From an uncultured Steroidobacter sp. (GTDB taxonomy: Bacteria > Pseudomonadota > Gammaproteobacteria > Steroidobacterales > Steroidobacteraceae): DNA of 64,000 nucleotides. This document shows, in pieces, positions 30,257 through 41,180 of the stretch (its first letter is position 1; each line of letters starts with the position of its first letter). A program made the translations under genes and the position numbers. Below the pieces are notes generated by a model, which saw nothing but the letters and a program-made list of their open reading frames with translations, ran no database searches and had not been told where the DNA came from. The DNA is taken from contig CAMLEO010000004.1 in the NCBI GenBank assembly GCA_946478975.1, positions 1-64,000 on the forward strand, read 5' to 3'.

Positions 30257-31642
30257 TCAACGCGCATAGCGCTGCTTGAGAAAGGCATATAACGCACGAA
30301 CCGTCTGCGGTTCCGCACCCACCGGCCGGCCCGGCCGCTCTTTGCCATTCCAGGCATAAAGGTCCAGGTGCATCCACGCACGCGCATTGCTTACAAACCG
30401 GCGCAGGAACAGCGCCGCGATGATGGAGCCGGAAAAGCCCGACGTCGACACGTTGTTGAGATCGGCGATCTTGCTGGAGAGCTCATCGTCATAGCCCTGC
30501 CACAACGGCAGGCGCCACATCGGATCGGACTCGGCAGCAGCGACGCGCAATACTTCCTCCGCAAGCGCATCTTCCGTTGTGAACAACGCGGGCAACTCGG
30601 GACCGAGCGCGACGCGCGCAGCGCCGGTCAACGTCGCCGTATCGATCAACAGATCCGGCTGCTCTTCATCCGCCAGTGCCAGCGCGTCGCACAGGATGAG
30701 CCGGCCTTCGGCGTCGGTGTTGCCGACTTCAACCGACAACCCCTTGCGAGTGCCCAACACATCGCCCGGTCGAAATGCATTGCCGGAGATCGAGTTCTCG
30801 ACCATCGGCAGCAGCACGCGCAAACGCACCGGCAGCTTTGCATCCATGATGGTCTGCGCGAGTGCCAACGCGACGGCGGCGCCGCCCATATCTTTTTTCA
30901 TCAGCAGCATCGACGCGCCCGGTTTGATATCCAAGCCGCCGGTGTCGAAGCACACGCCTTTGCCGACGAGTGTGACTTTGGGCCGCGACGCGTCGCCCCA
31001 CTCGATATCAACCAATCGCGGCGCCACTGCGGCCGCGCGGCCGACGGCATGCACCGCCGGCAAACGTTCCTTCAACAAATCGTCGCCGATGATCACGCGA
31101 TGACGCGCTCCATAGCGACGAGCGACTTCCACCGCAGCCTGCGCCAGCGCCTCGGGCGACATATCGTTTGCAGGCGTATTGACCAGGTCGCGCGCCAGCG
31201 ATGTTGCCGATTTCAATCTCTCCACCTCGGAGGAATCGACGCCATCGGGCAACTGCAGATGCACCGAACGCTGCGGCCCACCGCGGCGATAACGTTCGAA
31301 ACGATACTGACCGTAGGCCCAACCAATCGCGAACTGAGTAGCAGCGCGCGCCGGCAGCGCTTCAGCAAGATGATATTGACCGTCCGGCAGACGATCGCCG
31401 ATCGCAGCGCCGATCCAGCAGCTCACATCTTCGCGCGGGTTGCGCTTGCCGAGCCCGGCGACGACGGCGACGGGACGACCGTTCGATCCGGGCACCAGCA
31501 GCAGCTTGTTGCGCTCGGCTTTGAAGCTGTTGGTCGCGGCCCAGTTGCGAGCGACTTCGCTCTGCGCAGTGCGCCACTGCTCGAAGTCATCTTCATGGAC
31601 CAGATGTATGGGAATGGAGCTCGAGAGGGGGGAAGCAGTCAT
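30257..31642 (-). CDS. M17 leucyl aminopeptidase family protein
   Basis: Cytosolic metallo-exopeptidase of 461 residues. The ATG at 31642 (MTASPLSSS) is chosen; the longer frame would extend through the ilvC leader region. The two-metal centre is evident in LVGKGVCFDTGGLDIKPG and the signature NTDAEGRLILCDAL, with MLLMKKDMGGAA supplying the other ligands. Closer to the PepB-like short form than to E. coli PepA (503). Divergent from the ilvC leader. Confidence 0.93.
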   Translation of the reverse strand: MTASPLSSSIPIHLVHEDDFEQWRTAQSEVARNWAATNSFKAERNKLLLVPGSNGRPVAVVAGLGKRNPREDVSCWIGAAIGDRLPDGQYHLAEALPARAATQFAIGWAYGQYRFERYRRGGPQRSVHLQLPDGVDSSEVERLKSATSLARDLVNTPANDMSPEALAQAAVEVARRYGARHRVIIGDDLLKERLPAVHAVGRAAAVAPRLVDIEWGDASRPKVTLVGKGVCFDTGGLDIKPGASMLLMKKDMGGAAVALALAQTIMDAKLPVRLRVLLPMVENSISGNAFRPGDVLGTRKGLSVEVGNTDAEGRLILCDALALADEEQPDLLIDTATLTGAARVALGPELPALFTTEDALAEEVLRVAAAESDPMWRLPLWQGYDDELSSKIADLNNVSTSGFSGSIIAALFLRRFVSNARAWMHLDLYAWNGKERPGRPVGAEPQTVRALYAFLKQRYAR

Positions 31643-31730
31643 TGATGCAGAGTACCGCAGCTTGACAAGTTGCGCAGCCGTGTGGTGCCATTCGCGGGCT
31701 TTATTACACGGTTCCGCATTCACACAGCTC

Positions 31731-31844
31731 ATGTCTGCAGCCACGCACGCTTCTGCCGAACTCGGCGCCACGACGATCGTCGTAGCCAAGCGTGTAGTCG
31801 TATCCGGCCTGCTGCGGCGGGCGGGGTGCGGGATCGGCGTCTGA
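31731..31844 (+). CDS. Putative ilvC leader peptide (attenuator)
   Basis: A 37-codon open frame (ATG 31731, TGA 31842-31844) encodes MSAATHASAELG then ATTIVVAKRVVVSGLL then RRAGCGIGV. Between codons 16 and 28, eight of thirteen residues are Ile, Val or Leu, including V-V, V-V-V and L-L runs. It ends 29 bp before a strong intrinsic terminator and 95 bp before ilvC. This is the classical make-up of a branched-chain amino acid leader peptide. No clear Shine-Dalgarno precedes the ATG, which lowers confidence in the exact start. Confidence 0.6.
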   Translation: MSAATHASAELGATTIVVAKRVVVSGLLRRAGCGIGV

Positions 31845-31916
31845 TTCAATCTTAGGAACGCGAATCGCCACACGAACCCCGCCTCGGCCAGACCGGTGCG
31901 GGGTTCGTTCGTTTTT
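31820..31916 (+). promoter_or_regulatory. ilvC transcription attenuator (antiterminator/terminator)
   Basis: Terminator: CGAACCCCGC (31873-31882) pairs perfectly with GCGGGGTTCG (31898-31907), followed by TTCGTTTTT (31908-31916). Antiterminator: GGCGGGGT (31820-31827), inside the leader peptide just after the Val/Leu codons, is complementary to ACCCCGCC (31876-31883), so the two folds exclude each other. A ribosome stalled at the Val codons (31794-31802) would leave 31820-31827 free; one that reaches the stop codon would mask it and let the terminator form. The mechanism is inferred; the complementarity is directly visible. Confidence 0.7.
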
Positions 31917-31939
31917 AAACCACGCTTTTAGGAGCGCAC

Positions 31940-32935
<996 letters not shown>

Positions 32936-32944
32936 GTTGGTACG

Positions 32945-32975
32945 CGGCCCGGTGAGAAACACCGGGCCGTTTTTT
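32945..32975 (+). terminator. Intrinsic terminator after ilvC
   Basis: Perfect 10-bp stem CGGCCCGGTG (32945-32954) / CACCGGGCCG (32960-32969) with loop AGAAA and a TTTTTT tail. It lies between ilvC and ilvE, only 22 bp before the ilvE start. Confidence 0.92.
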
Positions 32976-32996
32976 CATCAGTAGACAGGAGGCACT

Positions 32997-33959
32997 ATGC
33001 CCATCAATGCAGCGAAGCACATCTGGTACAACGGTAAGCTGGTCCCTTGGGAAAAGGCGACGGTACACGTACTGGCGCACGCGCTGCATTACGGCTCGAC
33101 GGTATTCGAGGGTGTGCGCGCTTATGGCACGCCGCAGGGGCCGGTGATCTTTCGTTTGCAGGATCACACGCGACGGCTGTTCGATTCGGCGAAGATCTAT
33201 CGCATCGATATTCCCTACTCGCCGGACGAGATCAACACCGCGTGCAAGGAGATCATCAACGTCAACGGGCTGACGAAGGGCGCATACATGCGGCCGTTCG
33301 CATTCCGTGGCTATGGTGAGATCGGCGTCGCGCCGAAGAACATGCCGCCCATCGACACCGTGATCGCGGCGTTCGAATGGGGTGCGTACCTGGGCGCGGA
33401 AGGATTGGAGAACGGCATCGATGTGTGCGTGTCTTCGTGGCAGCGCCTCGCGCCGAACACCATTCCCTCACTCGGCAAGGCCGCGGGAAATTACCTGTCG
33501 AGTCAGCTGATCAGCATGGAAGCCAAGCGCATGGGCTTCGCGGAAGGCATCGGCCTCGGCGTCGATGGCACGATCAGCGAAGGTGCCGGCGAGAATCTGT
33601 TCCTGGTCCGAGATGGTGTGATCTACACGCCGGGGCTCGCGAACTCGATCCTCCAGGGCATCACGCGCGATACGGTCATCACGCTGGCGCGAGCGCATGG
33701 ATTCGAAGTGCGTGAGCAGCCGATTCCGCGTGAGTTCCTGTACCTGGCGGATGAGATGTTCCTCACTGGCACGGCGGCGGAAGTCACGCCGGTACGGTCG
33801 GTGGACAAAATCACCGTCGGTGCTGGCAAGCGCGGTCCGGTGACGGAAGCCATTCAGGCAGCGTTCTTCGGCTTGTTCACCGGGAAGACCGAGGACAAGT
33901 GGCGCTGGCTCGAATCGTGCGAGACCAGCACGCCGACCGCAGTCGCCGGCGCAGCCTAG
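32997..33959 (+). CDS. ilvE: Branched-chain amino acid aminotransferase
   Basis: Class-IV PLP aminotransferase of 320 residues that makes Val, Leu and Ile from their keto acids. Motifs: [25 protein letters not shown], the PLP-lysine region [31 protein letters not shown], and [23 protein letters not shown] precedes the start. Because a strong terminator sits just upstream, it needs readthrough or a compact promoter overlapping that region. Confidence 0.96.
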   Translation: MPINAAKHIWYNGKLVPWEKATVHVLAHALHYGSTVFEGVRAYGTPQGPVIFRLQDHTRRLFDSAKIYRIDIPYSPDEINTACKEIINVNGLTKGAYMRPFAFRGYGEIGVAPKNMPPIDTVIAAFEWGAYLGAEGLENGIDVCVSSWQRLAPNTIPSLGKAAGNYLSSQLISMEAKRMGFAEGIGLGVDGTISEGAGENLFLVRDGVIYTPGLANSILQGITRDTVITLARAHGFEVREQPIPREFLYLADEMFLTGTAAEVTPVRSVDKITVGAGKRGPVTEAIQAAFFGLFTGKTEDKWRWLESCETSTPTAVAGAA

Positions 33960-33976
33960 CGCCTTCAGGACACTCC

Positions 33977-34005
33977 GGGGGTCATCGCTCTACACGATGG
34001 CCCCC
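33977..34005 (+). other. Hairpin between ilvE and leuC
   Basis: An 11-bp stem GGGGGTCATCG (33977-33987) / CGATGGCCCCC (33995-34005) with one G-T wobble and a 7-nt loop. No T-run follows, so it may be an mRNA-processing or weak termination structure. Confidence 0.45.
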
Positions 34006-34078
34006 TGAGCAATCGTCACCCCGCTCCCGCATCGCCGCTGGCATGCTACGGCCTTCGTCACTGCCGACGGCCCCCAGC

Positions 34079-35494
34079 ATGACAAGCCAGTCCCCACGCA
34101 CCCTGTTTGAAAAAGTTTGGGAACAGCACGAAGTCGTTCCCGAAAGCGCCGACACTCCGGCGGTGCTGTACATCGACCTGCACCTGGTGCACGAAGTCAC
34201 CTCGCCGCAAGCGTTCCAGGTCCTGCGCTCGCAGAACCTGAAAGTCCGCCGCCCCGAGCGCGTGCTCGCGACGATGGATCACTCCACCCCGACCGATCCC
34301 GACGAAGTGTTCGGCCGCGTGCCGATCAAAGTCGAATCCGCCGCGCGCCAGGTGAAAGAGTTCGAAAAGAACTGCCGTGAGTTCGGCGTCGAGCTCATGG
34401 GCCTCGGCAGCGAATATCGCGGCATCGTGCACGTCATCGGCCCCGAGCTGGGCGCGACTCAACCGGGCAAGACCATCGTGTGCGGCGACAGTCACACCGC
34501 CACGCACGGCGCATTCGGCGCCCTCGCCTTCGGCATCGGCACGACTGAAGTCGGCCACGTGCTCGCAACTGAGTGCCTGCTGCAGCGTCGGCCGAAAACG
34601 CTTGCGATCGAAGTCACCGGCAAACTGCGCCCCGGCGTCACCGCGAAAGATTTAATTCTCGCGATCATCGGCGAGATCGGCGTCTCCGGCGGCACCGGCT
34701 ACGTAATCGAATATCGCGGCTCCGCCATCGAAGCGTTGTCGATGGAAGAGCGCATGACGGTTTGCAATATGTCCATCGAAGCAGGCGCGCGCGCCGGCAT
34801 GATCGCGCCGGATGAAACAACGTTCGCGTATCTCAAAGGCCGTCGCTTTGCTCCGCAAGGCGCGAACTGGGATAAAGCCGTTGCACGTTGGCGCGAGCTG
34901 AAAACCGATCCTGGCGCGCGCTTCGATCGCGTCGTCACCATCGACGCCAACGAGCTCGAACCGATGATCAGCTACGGCACGCACCCCGGCATGGTCGTAC
35001 CGATCACCGGCAAAGTGCCGACGGTCGCCAACGATCCGGTGCACACCAAGGCGCTGACCTACATGGGCCTGACCGGCGGCGAAGCGCTGGTCGGCAAGCC
35101 GATCCAGGTCGTCTTCATCGGCAGCTGCACCAACGGCAGATTGTCGGACCTGGTGCTGGCGGCGAACGTGCTCAAAGGTCGCAAAGTCGCGAGCGGCGTT
35201 CGTATGCTGGTCGTGCCTGGCTCACAGCAAGTGAAGCGCGAAGCCGAAAAGCGCGGCCTCGACAAGATCTTCACCGAAGCCGGCGCTGAGTGGCGCGAGT
35301 CTGGATGTTCCATGTGCATCGGCATGAACGGCGACACCGCCGGGCGTGGCCAATACACGGTCAGCACCAGCAATCGCAACTTCGAAGGCCGCCAGGGTGC
35401 CGGCGCTCGCACGTTGCTCGCGAGCCCAGCAACAGCCGCCGCCGCGGCCATCCACGGCAAGATTGCCGATCCTCGTGAATTTCTGTCGCACTAA
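34079..35494 (+). CDS. leuC: 3-isopropylmalate dehydratase large subunit
   Basis: Aconitase-family [4Fe-4S] subunit of 471 residues. The ATG at 34079 ([19 protein letters not shown]) matches the family N-terminus. Cluster cysteines are in [10 protein letters not shown] and [11 protein letters not shown]; other signatures are [20 protein letters not shown] and [10 protein letters not shown]. Forms the isomerase with LeuD, encoded 11 bp downstream, then leuB. leuA is not in the window. Confidence 0.98.
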   Translation: MTSQSPRTLFEKVWEQHEVVPESADTPAVLYIDLHLVHEVTSPQAFQVLRSQNLKVRRPERVLATMDHSTPTDPDEVFGRVPIKVESAARQVKEFEKNCREFGVELMGLGSEYRGIVHVIGPELGATQPGKTIVCGDSHTATHGAFGALAFGIGTTEVGHVLATECLLQRRPKTLAIEVTGKLRPGVTAKDLILAIIGEIGVSGGTGYVIEYRGSAIEALSMEERMTVCNMSIEAGARAGMIAPDETTFAYLKGRRFAPQGANWDKAVARWRELKTDPGARFDRVVTIDANELEPMISYGTHPGMVVPITGKVPTVANDPVHTKALTYMGLTGGEALVGKPIQVVFIGSCTNGRLSDLVLAANVLKGRKVASGVRMLVVPGSQQVKREAEKRGLDKIFTEAGAEWRESGCSMCIGMNGDTAGRGQYTVSTSNRNFEGRQGAGARTLLASPATAAAAAIHGKIADPREFLSH

Positions 35495-35505
35495 AGAGCC
35501 CGACC

Positions 35506-36087
35506 ATGCAACCCATTCGCACGATCGAGTCTCGCACCGTCGTTCTGCCGTTCACCAACATCGATACGGACCAGATCATCCCTGCCCGCTTTCTTACGAC
35601 GACCACGCGTGAAGGCCTGGGCAAACAAGCGTTCGCCGACTGGCGCTACGACGCGAGCGGCGCGCCCAAAGCGGATTTTCCCTTGAACAAGCCGGAAGCG
35701 AACGGCTGCACGATTCTGGTCGCCGGCCGCAACTTCGGCTGCGGCTCTTCACGCGAGCACGCGCCCTGGGCGCTGCTCGACTTCGGTCTGAAAGCGGTCA
35801 TCAGCACCGAGATCGCCGACATCTTTCGTAACAACTCGCTCAAGAACGGCCTGCTGCCCATTGTCGTCGACGAAGGCACGCATGCCTGGCTGATGAGCAA
35901 TCCTGGTGCACAGGTGAAGATCGATCTTGCGGCCACCTCGCTCACGCTGCCCAACGGCGCCAGCGCGAAATTTCCCATCGAGGGCTTCGCGCGTTATTGT
36001 TTGATGAACGGCGTCGACGAGCTCGGTTACCTGTTGAAACAGGCGCCCGCCATCGAGCGTTACGAAGCGGCGCATCCTGCGCTGTAA
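35506..36087 (+). CDS. leuD: 3-isopropylmalate dehydratase small subunit
   Basis: Swivel-domain subunit of 193 residues (E. coli 201). Signatures: [17 protein letters not shown] near the N-terminus and [21 protein letters not shown]. Eleven bases after leuC and 39 before leuB. Confidence 0.98.
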   Translation: MQPIRTIESRTVVLPFTNIDTDQIIPARFLTTTTREGLGKQAFADWRYDASGAPKADFPLNKPEANGCTILVAGRNFGCGSSREHAPWALLDFGLKAVISTEIADIFRNNSLKNGLLPIVVDEGTHAWLMSNPGAQVKIDLAATSLTLPNGASAKFPIEGFARYCLMNGVDELGYLLKQAPAIERYEAAHPAL

Positions 36088-36126
36088 TTTCCTCCCTCAT
36101 TCGCCCGTATTTGTTATCTGGCACCT

Positions 36127-37191
36127 ATGACACAAGCAAGCATCGTCGTGCTCGGCGGCGACGGCATCGGCCCGGAAGTCACGGAACAAGGCACGCGCGT
36201 GCTGGAGGCGGTGGCAACCCGCTTCGGTCATGATTTTCGCTTCGAGAATCACCTGATCGGCGGCGCAGCGATCGATGCGACACAGAGCGCTCTGCCCGCG
36301 CAAACCACATCTGCGTGCGGCACGGCCGACGCAGTGCTGCTCGGCGCTGTCGGTGGGCCGAAGTGGTCCGATCCGAATGCGAAGGTGCGCCCCGAGCAAG
36401 GGCTGCTTGCGATTCGCAAGGCACTCAATCTGTTCGCAAACCTGCGCCCGGTGTCGCTGCATGCGGAGCTATACGATGCATCGCCGTTGAAAGCCGATGT
36501 ATTGAAAGGCACGGACATCATGGTCGTGCGCGAGCTCACCGGCGGCATCTATTTCGGCGAGAAGAAGCGCACCGAAAACTCCGCCAGCGATCTGTGCACC
36601 TATACCGTCGAAGAAATCCAACGCGTCACCCGCGTGGCGGGCAATCTCGCGCGCGGTCGTCGCAAATTCATCACATCGGTCGACAAAGCGAACGTATTGG
36701 AAACATCGCGCCTGTGGCGCAGCACCGTCGAGACAGTGCTGCGTGAAGAGTTTCCCGATGTGAAGTTCGAGCACATGCTGGTCGACTCGGCGGCGATGCA
36801 TCTGATTCGCAAGCCGTCGAGCTTCGACGTGATCCTCACCGAAAATATGTTTGGCGACATCCTCACCGACGAAGCATCGATGCTCGCGGGCTCGCTCGGT
36901 TTGTTGCCGTCTGCATCGCTCGGTGCCGGCAAGTTAGGTTTGTATGAACCGATTCATGGCTCGGCGCCGGATATCGCCGGCAAGGGCATCGCGAATCCCT
37001 ACGGCACCATCCTCAGCGTTGCGATGCTGCTGAGACATTCGCTGGGCCTGAATGAAGAGGCGCTCATGGTCGAAAAAGCCGTCCAGCAGGCGATCGCGGA
37101 CGGGGTCCGGACGGCCGATATTGCCGCCGGAGCCAAGGCGGCGAGCACCGCCGAGGCCGGCGAGGCGGTCGTGGCCAAAATCCTGCGCTGA
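36127..37191 (+). CDS. leuB: 3-isopropylmalate dehydrogenase
   Basis: NAD-dependent oxidative decarboxylase of leucine synthesis, 354 residues. Motifs: [57 protein letters not shown], the metal-binding [20 protein letters not shown], and [19 protein letters not shown]. Last gene of leuCDB; followed by a 438-bp stretch without a protein gene. Confidence 0.98.
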   Translation: MTQASIVVLGGDGIGPEVTEQGTRVLEAVATRFGHDFRFENHLIGGAAIDATQSALPAQTTSACGTADAVLLGAVGGPKWSDPNAKVRPEQGLLAIRKALNLFANLRPVSLHAELYDASPLKADVLKGTDIMVVRELTGGIYFGEKKRTENSASDLCTYTVEEIQRVTRVAGNLARGRRKFITSVDKANVLETSRLWRSTVETVLREEFPDVKFEHMLVDSAAMHLIRKPSSFDVILTENMFGDILTDEASMLAGSLGLLPSASLGAGKLGLYEPIHGSAPDIAGKGIANPYGTILSVAMLLRHSLGLNEEALMVEKAVQQAIADGVRTADIAAGAKAASTAEAGEAVVAKILR

Positions 37192-37261
37192 TCCGCTAAC
37201 CCGTTGATTTCTGTCATATTTGACCCGCCACCAAAAGAAATTATCCGGTCGCAGAATAATC

Positions 37262-37292
37262 TTGACCACAGCCCGGCCGAACCGGTTATGAT
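37262..37292 (+). promoter_or_regulatory. Candidate sigma-70 promoter downstream of leuB
   Basis: TTGACC (37262-37267) and TATGAT (37287-37292) are separated by 19 bp. Transcription would start near 37299 and run into the terminator at 37487-37514, giving an RNA of about 215 nt with no convincing open frame. Confidence 0.4.
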
Positions 37293-37298
37293 CTGCCC

Positions 37299-37514
37299 CG
37301 AGCGCGCAGGTTCGATCTCTCCCGCCGCTTCAGCCTTCGGGCAAATCTCCATGTCTCGACCACTACGGTCGAGGTGTCTTTGGTGGAAACGGGACTCGTG
37401 TCGGGTTAGTCCCCAAGGTCGGCGTCGGCCCCAGTTATTACGACGGGCCGGCACCGCCACGACAGAGGTTCTAAGTTGCCACATCCCAGGCCGGCCTAGC
37501 GCCGGCCTGTTTTT
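37299..37514 (+). ncRNA. Candidate structured small RNA, family not recognised
   Basis: This gene-free stretch has a promoter-like element before it and an intrinsic terminator at its end. Internal hairpins are visible: GCC-TTCG-GGC (about 37334-37343), CTCGACC/GGTCGAG with a short loop, and GGGACT/AGTCCC. I compared it by eye with 6S, 4.5S, RNase P, tmRNA and common riboswitches and found no match. It could instead be the leuB 3' untranslated region. The rest of 37192-37629 shows nothing else. Confidence 0.35.
37487..37514 (+). terminator. Intrinsic terminator
   Basis: Perfect 9-bp stem CAGGCCGGC (37487-37495) / GCCGGCCTG (37501-37509), loop CTAGC, then TTTTT. It would end leuCDB transcripts or the candidate small RNA. 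Confidence 0.88.
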
Positions 37515-37629
37515 GTCCGCCGGTTTTATCGCGTCTCCTGGCCCGTTCATGAATATCCGGGCCAGCGATTCCCGCGCGTCAACAATCCCAGCCCTGTAAA
37601 TCTTGCCGACTCCTCGGTAATCCGCGCCC

Positions 37630-38607
<978 letters not shown>

Positions 38608-38643
38608 TTACACGTGCGCGCATGAAATCTGCGAAGAATGTGA

Positions 38644-39810
38644 TTACTGCACAGCAGTCGCGCGATCGAGACCGGCGCGCAGATCCTGAAGCAGATCTTC
38701 CACGGCTTCGATGCCAACTGAAATTCGCAGCAGCGTCTCGCTGATGCCGGCGGCACGCTGAGCTTCGGCATCCATCGCAGCGTGAGTCATCGACGCCGGG
38801 TGAGCGACCAAACTTTCCACGCCGCCGAGCGATTCGGCGAGCGAAAACGCCTTCAATCCTTCGAGGAACGCACAAACGTTCGGCACGCCGCCTCGCAATT
38901 CGAAGCTCAGCATCGCACCGAAGCCGGTTTGCTGACGCTTGGCGAGCTCGTGTTGAGGATGCGACGGCAAGCCCGGGTAATAAACTCTCTTGACTGCTGG
39001 ATGATCGTTAAGAGCTTGCGCGATCCGCATTGCGTTCTCGCCATGAACGCGCAGTCGAGCATGCAAAGTTCGCAGCCCACGCAAAGTCATGAAGCTGTCG
39101 AACGGGGCGCCCGTCACGCCGATGCAATTCGCCCACCACACCATGCGCTCGTGCAGCTCGGATGTGGCCGACACAACGGCGCCGCCGACGACATCGCTGT
39201 GACCGTTCAAATATTTCGTCGTCGAATGCAACACGAAGTCCGCACCCAACGACAGCGGCTGCTGCCACGCCGGCGAAAGGAACGTGTTGTCCGCGAGCAG
39301 CCATGCGCCGATCGCATGCGCCTTCTCGGCAACCTTGCGAATGTCGACGACGCGAAGGAGCGGATTGCTCGGCGTTTCCACCCACACCAGCTTCGGCTTG
39401 CGCGCCAGCGCGGCTGACAACGCGGCTTCATTGGTCTGATCGACGAACTCGACGCGCAACTGCCCTCGCCGCGCCAGGTTGGTAAACAATCGATGCGTGC
39501 CGCCGTAACAGTCGTGAGGCGCGATCAGCAAATCATCATGGGACAGCAGCTGACACGCGAGGTGCACAGCCGACATGCCGGATGAAGTAACGACGGCGCC
39601 TGCGCCACCTTCGAGCGATGCAATCGCTTCGCCGAGCGCATCACGGGTGGGATTGCCGGAGCGCGTGTAATCGTAGCTGCGCTTCTCGCCGAAACATTTG
39701 AACGAAAAGGTGGAGCTCAAGTGCAGCGGCGGTACGACGGCGCCGTGCTGAGTATCCGATTCGAGCGCGGCGCGGACGGCGCGAGTCGCCGGCGAAGGTT
39801 CCCAACTCAT
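38644..39810 (-). CDS. metB: Cystathionine gamma-synthase / homoserine-ester sulfhydrylase family
   Basis: Cys/Met-metabolism PLP enzyme of 388 residues, starting MSWEPSPATRAVRAAL. The PLP lysine is in HSTTKYLNGHSDVVGG; other family motifs are YDYTRSGNPTRDALGEA, SSGMSAVHLACQLL and VWVETPSNPLLRVVDI. It joins the activated homoserine made by MetX to cysteine (or sulfide). Its ATG overlaps the metX stop (ATGA), so the two are co-translated behind the SAM-I riboswitch. Confidence 0.92.
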   Translation of the reverse strand: MSWEPSPATRAVRAALESDTQHGAVVPPLHLSSTFSFKCFGEKRSYDYTRSGNPTRDALGEAIASLEGGAGAVVTSSGMSAVHLACQLLSHDDLLIAPHDCYGGTHRLFTNLARRGQLRVEFVDQTNEAALSAALARKPKLVWVETPSNPLLRVVDIRKVAEKAHAIGAWLLADNTFLSPAWQQPLSLGADFVLHSTTKYLNGHSDVVGGAVVSATSELHERMVWWANCIGVTGAPFDSFMTLRGLRTLHARLRVHGENAMRIAQALNDHPAVKRVYYPGLPSHPQHELAKRQQTGFGAMLSFELRGGVPNVCAFLEGLKAFSLAESLGGVESLVAHPASMTHAAMDAEAQRAAGISETLLRISVGIEAVEDLLQDLRAGLDRATAVQ

Positions 39811-40814
39811 TTCACATCTCCAGACAGCGCACGCGTAAACACCTGGCGCAGCACCTGCGCCTCTTTCAAGAAAGCGTCGTGCCCGTACAGCGACGACAGC
39901 TCCACCAACTCGACCGGGCCGCCGAGGCTCTGTTTGAGCGCTCGCATATCGGACAGCGGCACCAACTGATCTTCGATCACTGCGACCAGCGAAGTGGGAA
40001 CACGAATGTTCGCCGGCTCGACCTGGTGCAGATCGATGGATTCGGACAGACACACGAACGCCTCGGGAATATATGCAGCGGCGTATGCATCGCCACGTGC
40101 GAGCAGATAAGACTCGACCGGGAATTGGAACCGGCCGTCGACGCGGGTCGCGGGACCGGGAAAGCGCTGCTCGAATTCAGCCGAGCTGCGATACGTCGCC
40201 ATCGCCAGCGCGCGCGCCAATCGCAAACCTTCAGGGCCCTCGCCTTTTTGAGCCGCATATCGCACGACGGCCCGTTGCACGCTGCGCCAGGCTGTCGACA
40301 TGGGATGCGTGCGATGAGCGGCGCTGATCACGACGATGTGCTCGACCAGCTGCGGGAAGCGCTCGGCAAACGCCAACGCGACCATGCCGCCATATGAAGC
40401 GCCGACGATCGCGGCCAGCGACTCGATCTCGATGTGCTGCATGACCCGACGCAGGAGCTCGGCCTGGTCGTGCGAAGCAATCGTAGGGAAGTCAGTCTGG
40501 CCAGCTCGCGGGCCGGTGGTGCCGCCGCTGCCGCCGAGAAAGTCGATGCCGAGAATTCGATAACGGTCGCTGTCCAGCGCACGGCCCGGGCCGATGATGT
40601 CGCTCCACCAGCCTTTGTTGCCGGCGTGATCGGTCACCGCGCGCCCGGCGGAAATGCCACCCAACGCCGCCACGACCGGCGCTGCTGGATCGCCGAGCAG
40701 TCGCCAGGCGACGCGCACATTGGTCAACTCGCCGCCAAAGCGCAGCGGTAACGGGCTAGGCAGCTCCAGCACGCCCTCGAAGGCGCCGAGAGGCTGCTCG
40801 GGCACAGCATTCAT
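39807..40814 (-). CDS. metX: Homoserine O-acyltransferase (MetX family)
   Basis: Alpha/beta-hydrolase enzyme of 335 residues that activates homoserine for methionine synthesis. The ATG at 40814 (MNAVPEQPLG) is chosen; a longer frame would read into riboswitch sequence. The nucleophile Ser is in VGASYGGMVALAFAERFP, with the catalytic Asp in IEDQLVPLSDM and His in YGHDAFLKE. It is shorter than typical MetX. In related Xanthomonadales the MetX fold is reported to use succinyl-CoA, so acetyl versus succinyl specificity is open. Confidence 0.92.
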   Translation of the reverse strand: MNAVPEQPLGAFEGVLELPSPLPLRFGGELTNVRVAWRLLGDPAAPVVAALGGISAGRAVTDHAGNKGWWSDIIGPGRALDSDRYRILGIDFLGGSGGTTGPRAGQTDFPTIASHDQAELLRRVMQHIEIESLAAIVGASYGGMVALAFAERFPQLVEHIVVISAAHRTHPMSTAWRSVQRAVVRYAAQKGEGPEGLRLARALAMATYRSSAEFEQRFPGPATRVDGRFQFPVESYLLARGDAYAAAYIPEAFVCLSESIDLHQVEPANIRVPTSLVAVIEDQLVPLSDMRALKQSLGGPVELVELSSLYGHDAFLKEAQVLRQVFTRALSGDVK

Positions 40815-40825
40815 GAATCGAATCA

Positions 40826-40896
40826 CTCCGTGTCGCTCCAGCGCCCGGAATCGGGCAGGCTGGACAGGTTTCGCACATCGCAGAAACCCCACGGAG
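40826..40896 (-). promoter_or_regulatory. SAM riboswitch expression platform (putative SD-sequestering stem)
   Basis: On the minus strand CTCCGTG (40896-40890) is complementary to CACGGAG (40832-40826), the latter containing the GGAG ahead of the metX ATG. Two smaller hairpins (GGTTTC/GAAACC and CCAGC/GCTGG) fit inside the closed stem. No U-tract terminator was found, so translational control is favoured. Confidence 0.5.
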
Positions 40897-40960
40897 GTCC
40901 GTAGAGGCAGGTCGCCGTGACCGACCGCCCCAGCACGCAGCCAAGGCAGCTTCACAGCAA

Positions 40961-41081
40961 CTCATCTGTCGGGGCCCGCTGTTGAGCGAGCTCCCCGCAG
41001 GAGTTGGCACCTTTTCGAGATGGTTAGTCTCGACGGTTGCCCCGGCTTCAAAGGGCCTGACCCTCAGCCGGTCTCGATGAG
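40961..41081 (-). promoter_or_regulatory. SAM-I (S-box) riboswitch aptamer upstream of metX
   Basis: Read on the minus strand, the sequence has the S-box core: P1 CTCATC (41081-41076) closing with GATGAG (40966-40961); P2 with GAGGGTCAGGCCCTTTGAA and GCCGGGGCAACC; P3 CGAGA/TCTCG; the conserved AAAAGGTGCCAACTCCTGC; and P4 CGGGG/CCCCG. All four helices and the invariant internal loops are present in the right order. It precedes metX-metB, the expected targets; binding of S-adenosylmethionine should turn them off. Confidence 0.95.
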
Positions 41082-41089
41082 CGTCGGGA

Positions 41090-41119
41090 AGTCTAGGGTC
41101 TGGGCGTTCGCCAGGTCAA
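41090..41119 (-). promoter_or_regulatory. Sigma-70-like promoter of metX riboswitch transcript
   Basis: Minus strand TTGACC (41119-41114) and TAGACT (41095-41090) with an 18-bp spacer. The predicted start, near 41083, coincides with the 5' edge of the aptamer. Confidence 0.6.
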
Positions 41120-41151
41120 GCAACTTGCCGCGGCCGCTCTAATGTATTAAC

Positions 41152-41169
41152 GTACTAGCACACTATTAC
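41152..41169. promoter_or_regulatory. trp-operator-like palindrome, candidate site for the TrpR-like protein
   Basis: GTACTAG-CACA-CTATTAC is an inverted repeat with 7-bp arms, one mismatch and a 4-nt spacer. The arms and spacing copy the E. coli trp operator layout (GTACTAG-TTAA-CTAGTAC). It ends 11 bp before the TrpR-like ATG. A second, overlapping imperfect palindrome spans 41139-41158. Both suggest autoregulation of the gene and the his operon. Confidence 0.6.
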
Positions 41170-41180
41170 AGCAGATCTCC

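Noticed and set aside
31662..31686. TTGACA as the -35 box of the ilvC leader promoter
   Set aside because: No acceptable -10 box lies 16-18 bp downstream; the leader's promoter could not be fixed.
37305..37325. tRNA-like T-arm (GGTTCGATC) downstream of leuB
   Set aside because: Flanking bases do not form a T stem or an acceptor stem, so no tRNA or tmRNA can be drawn.
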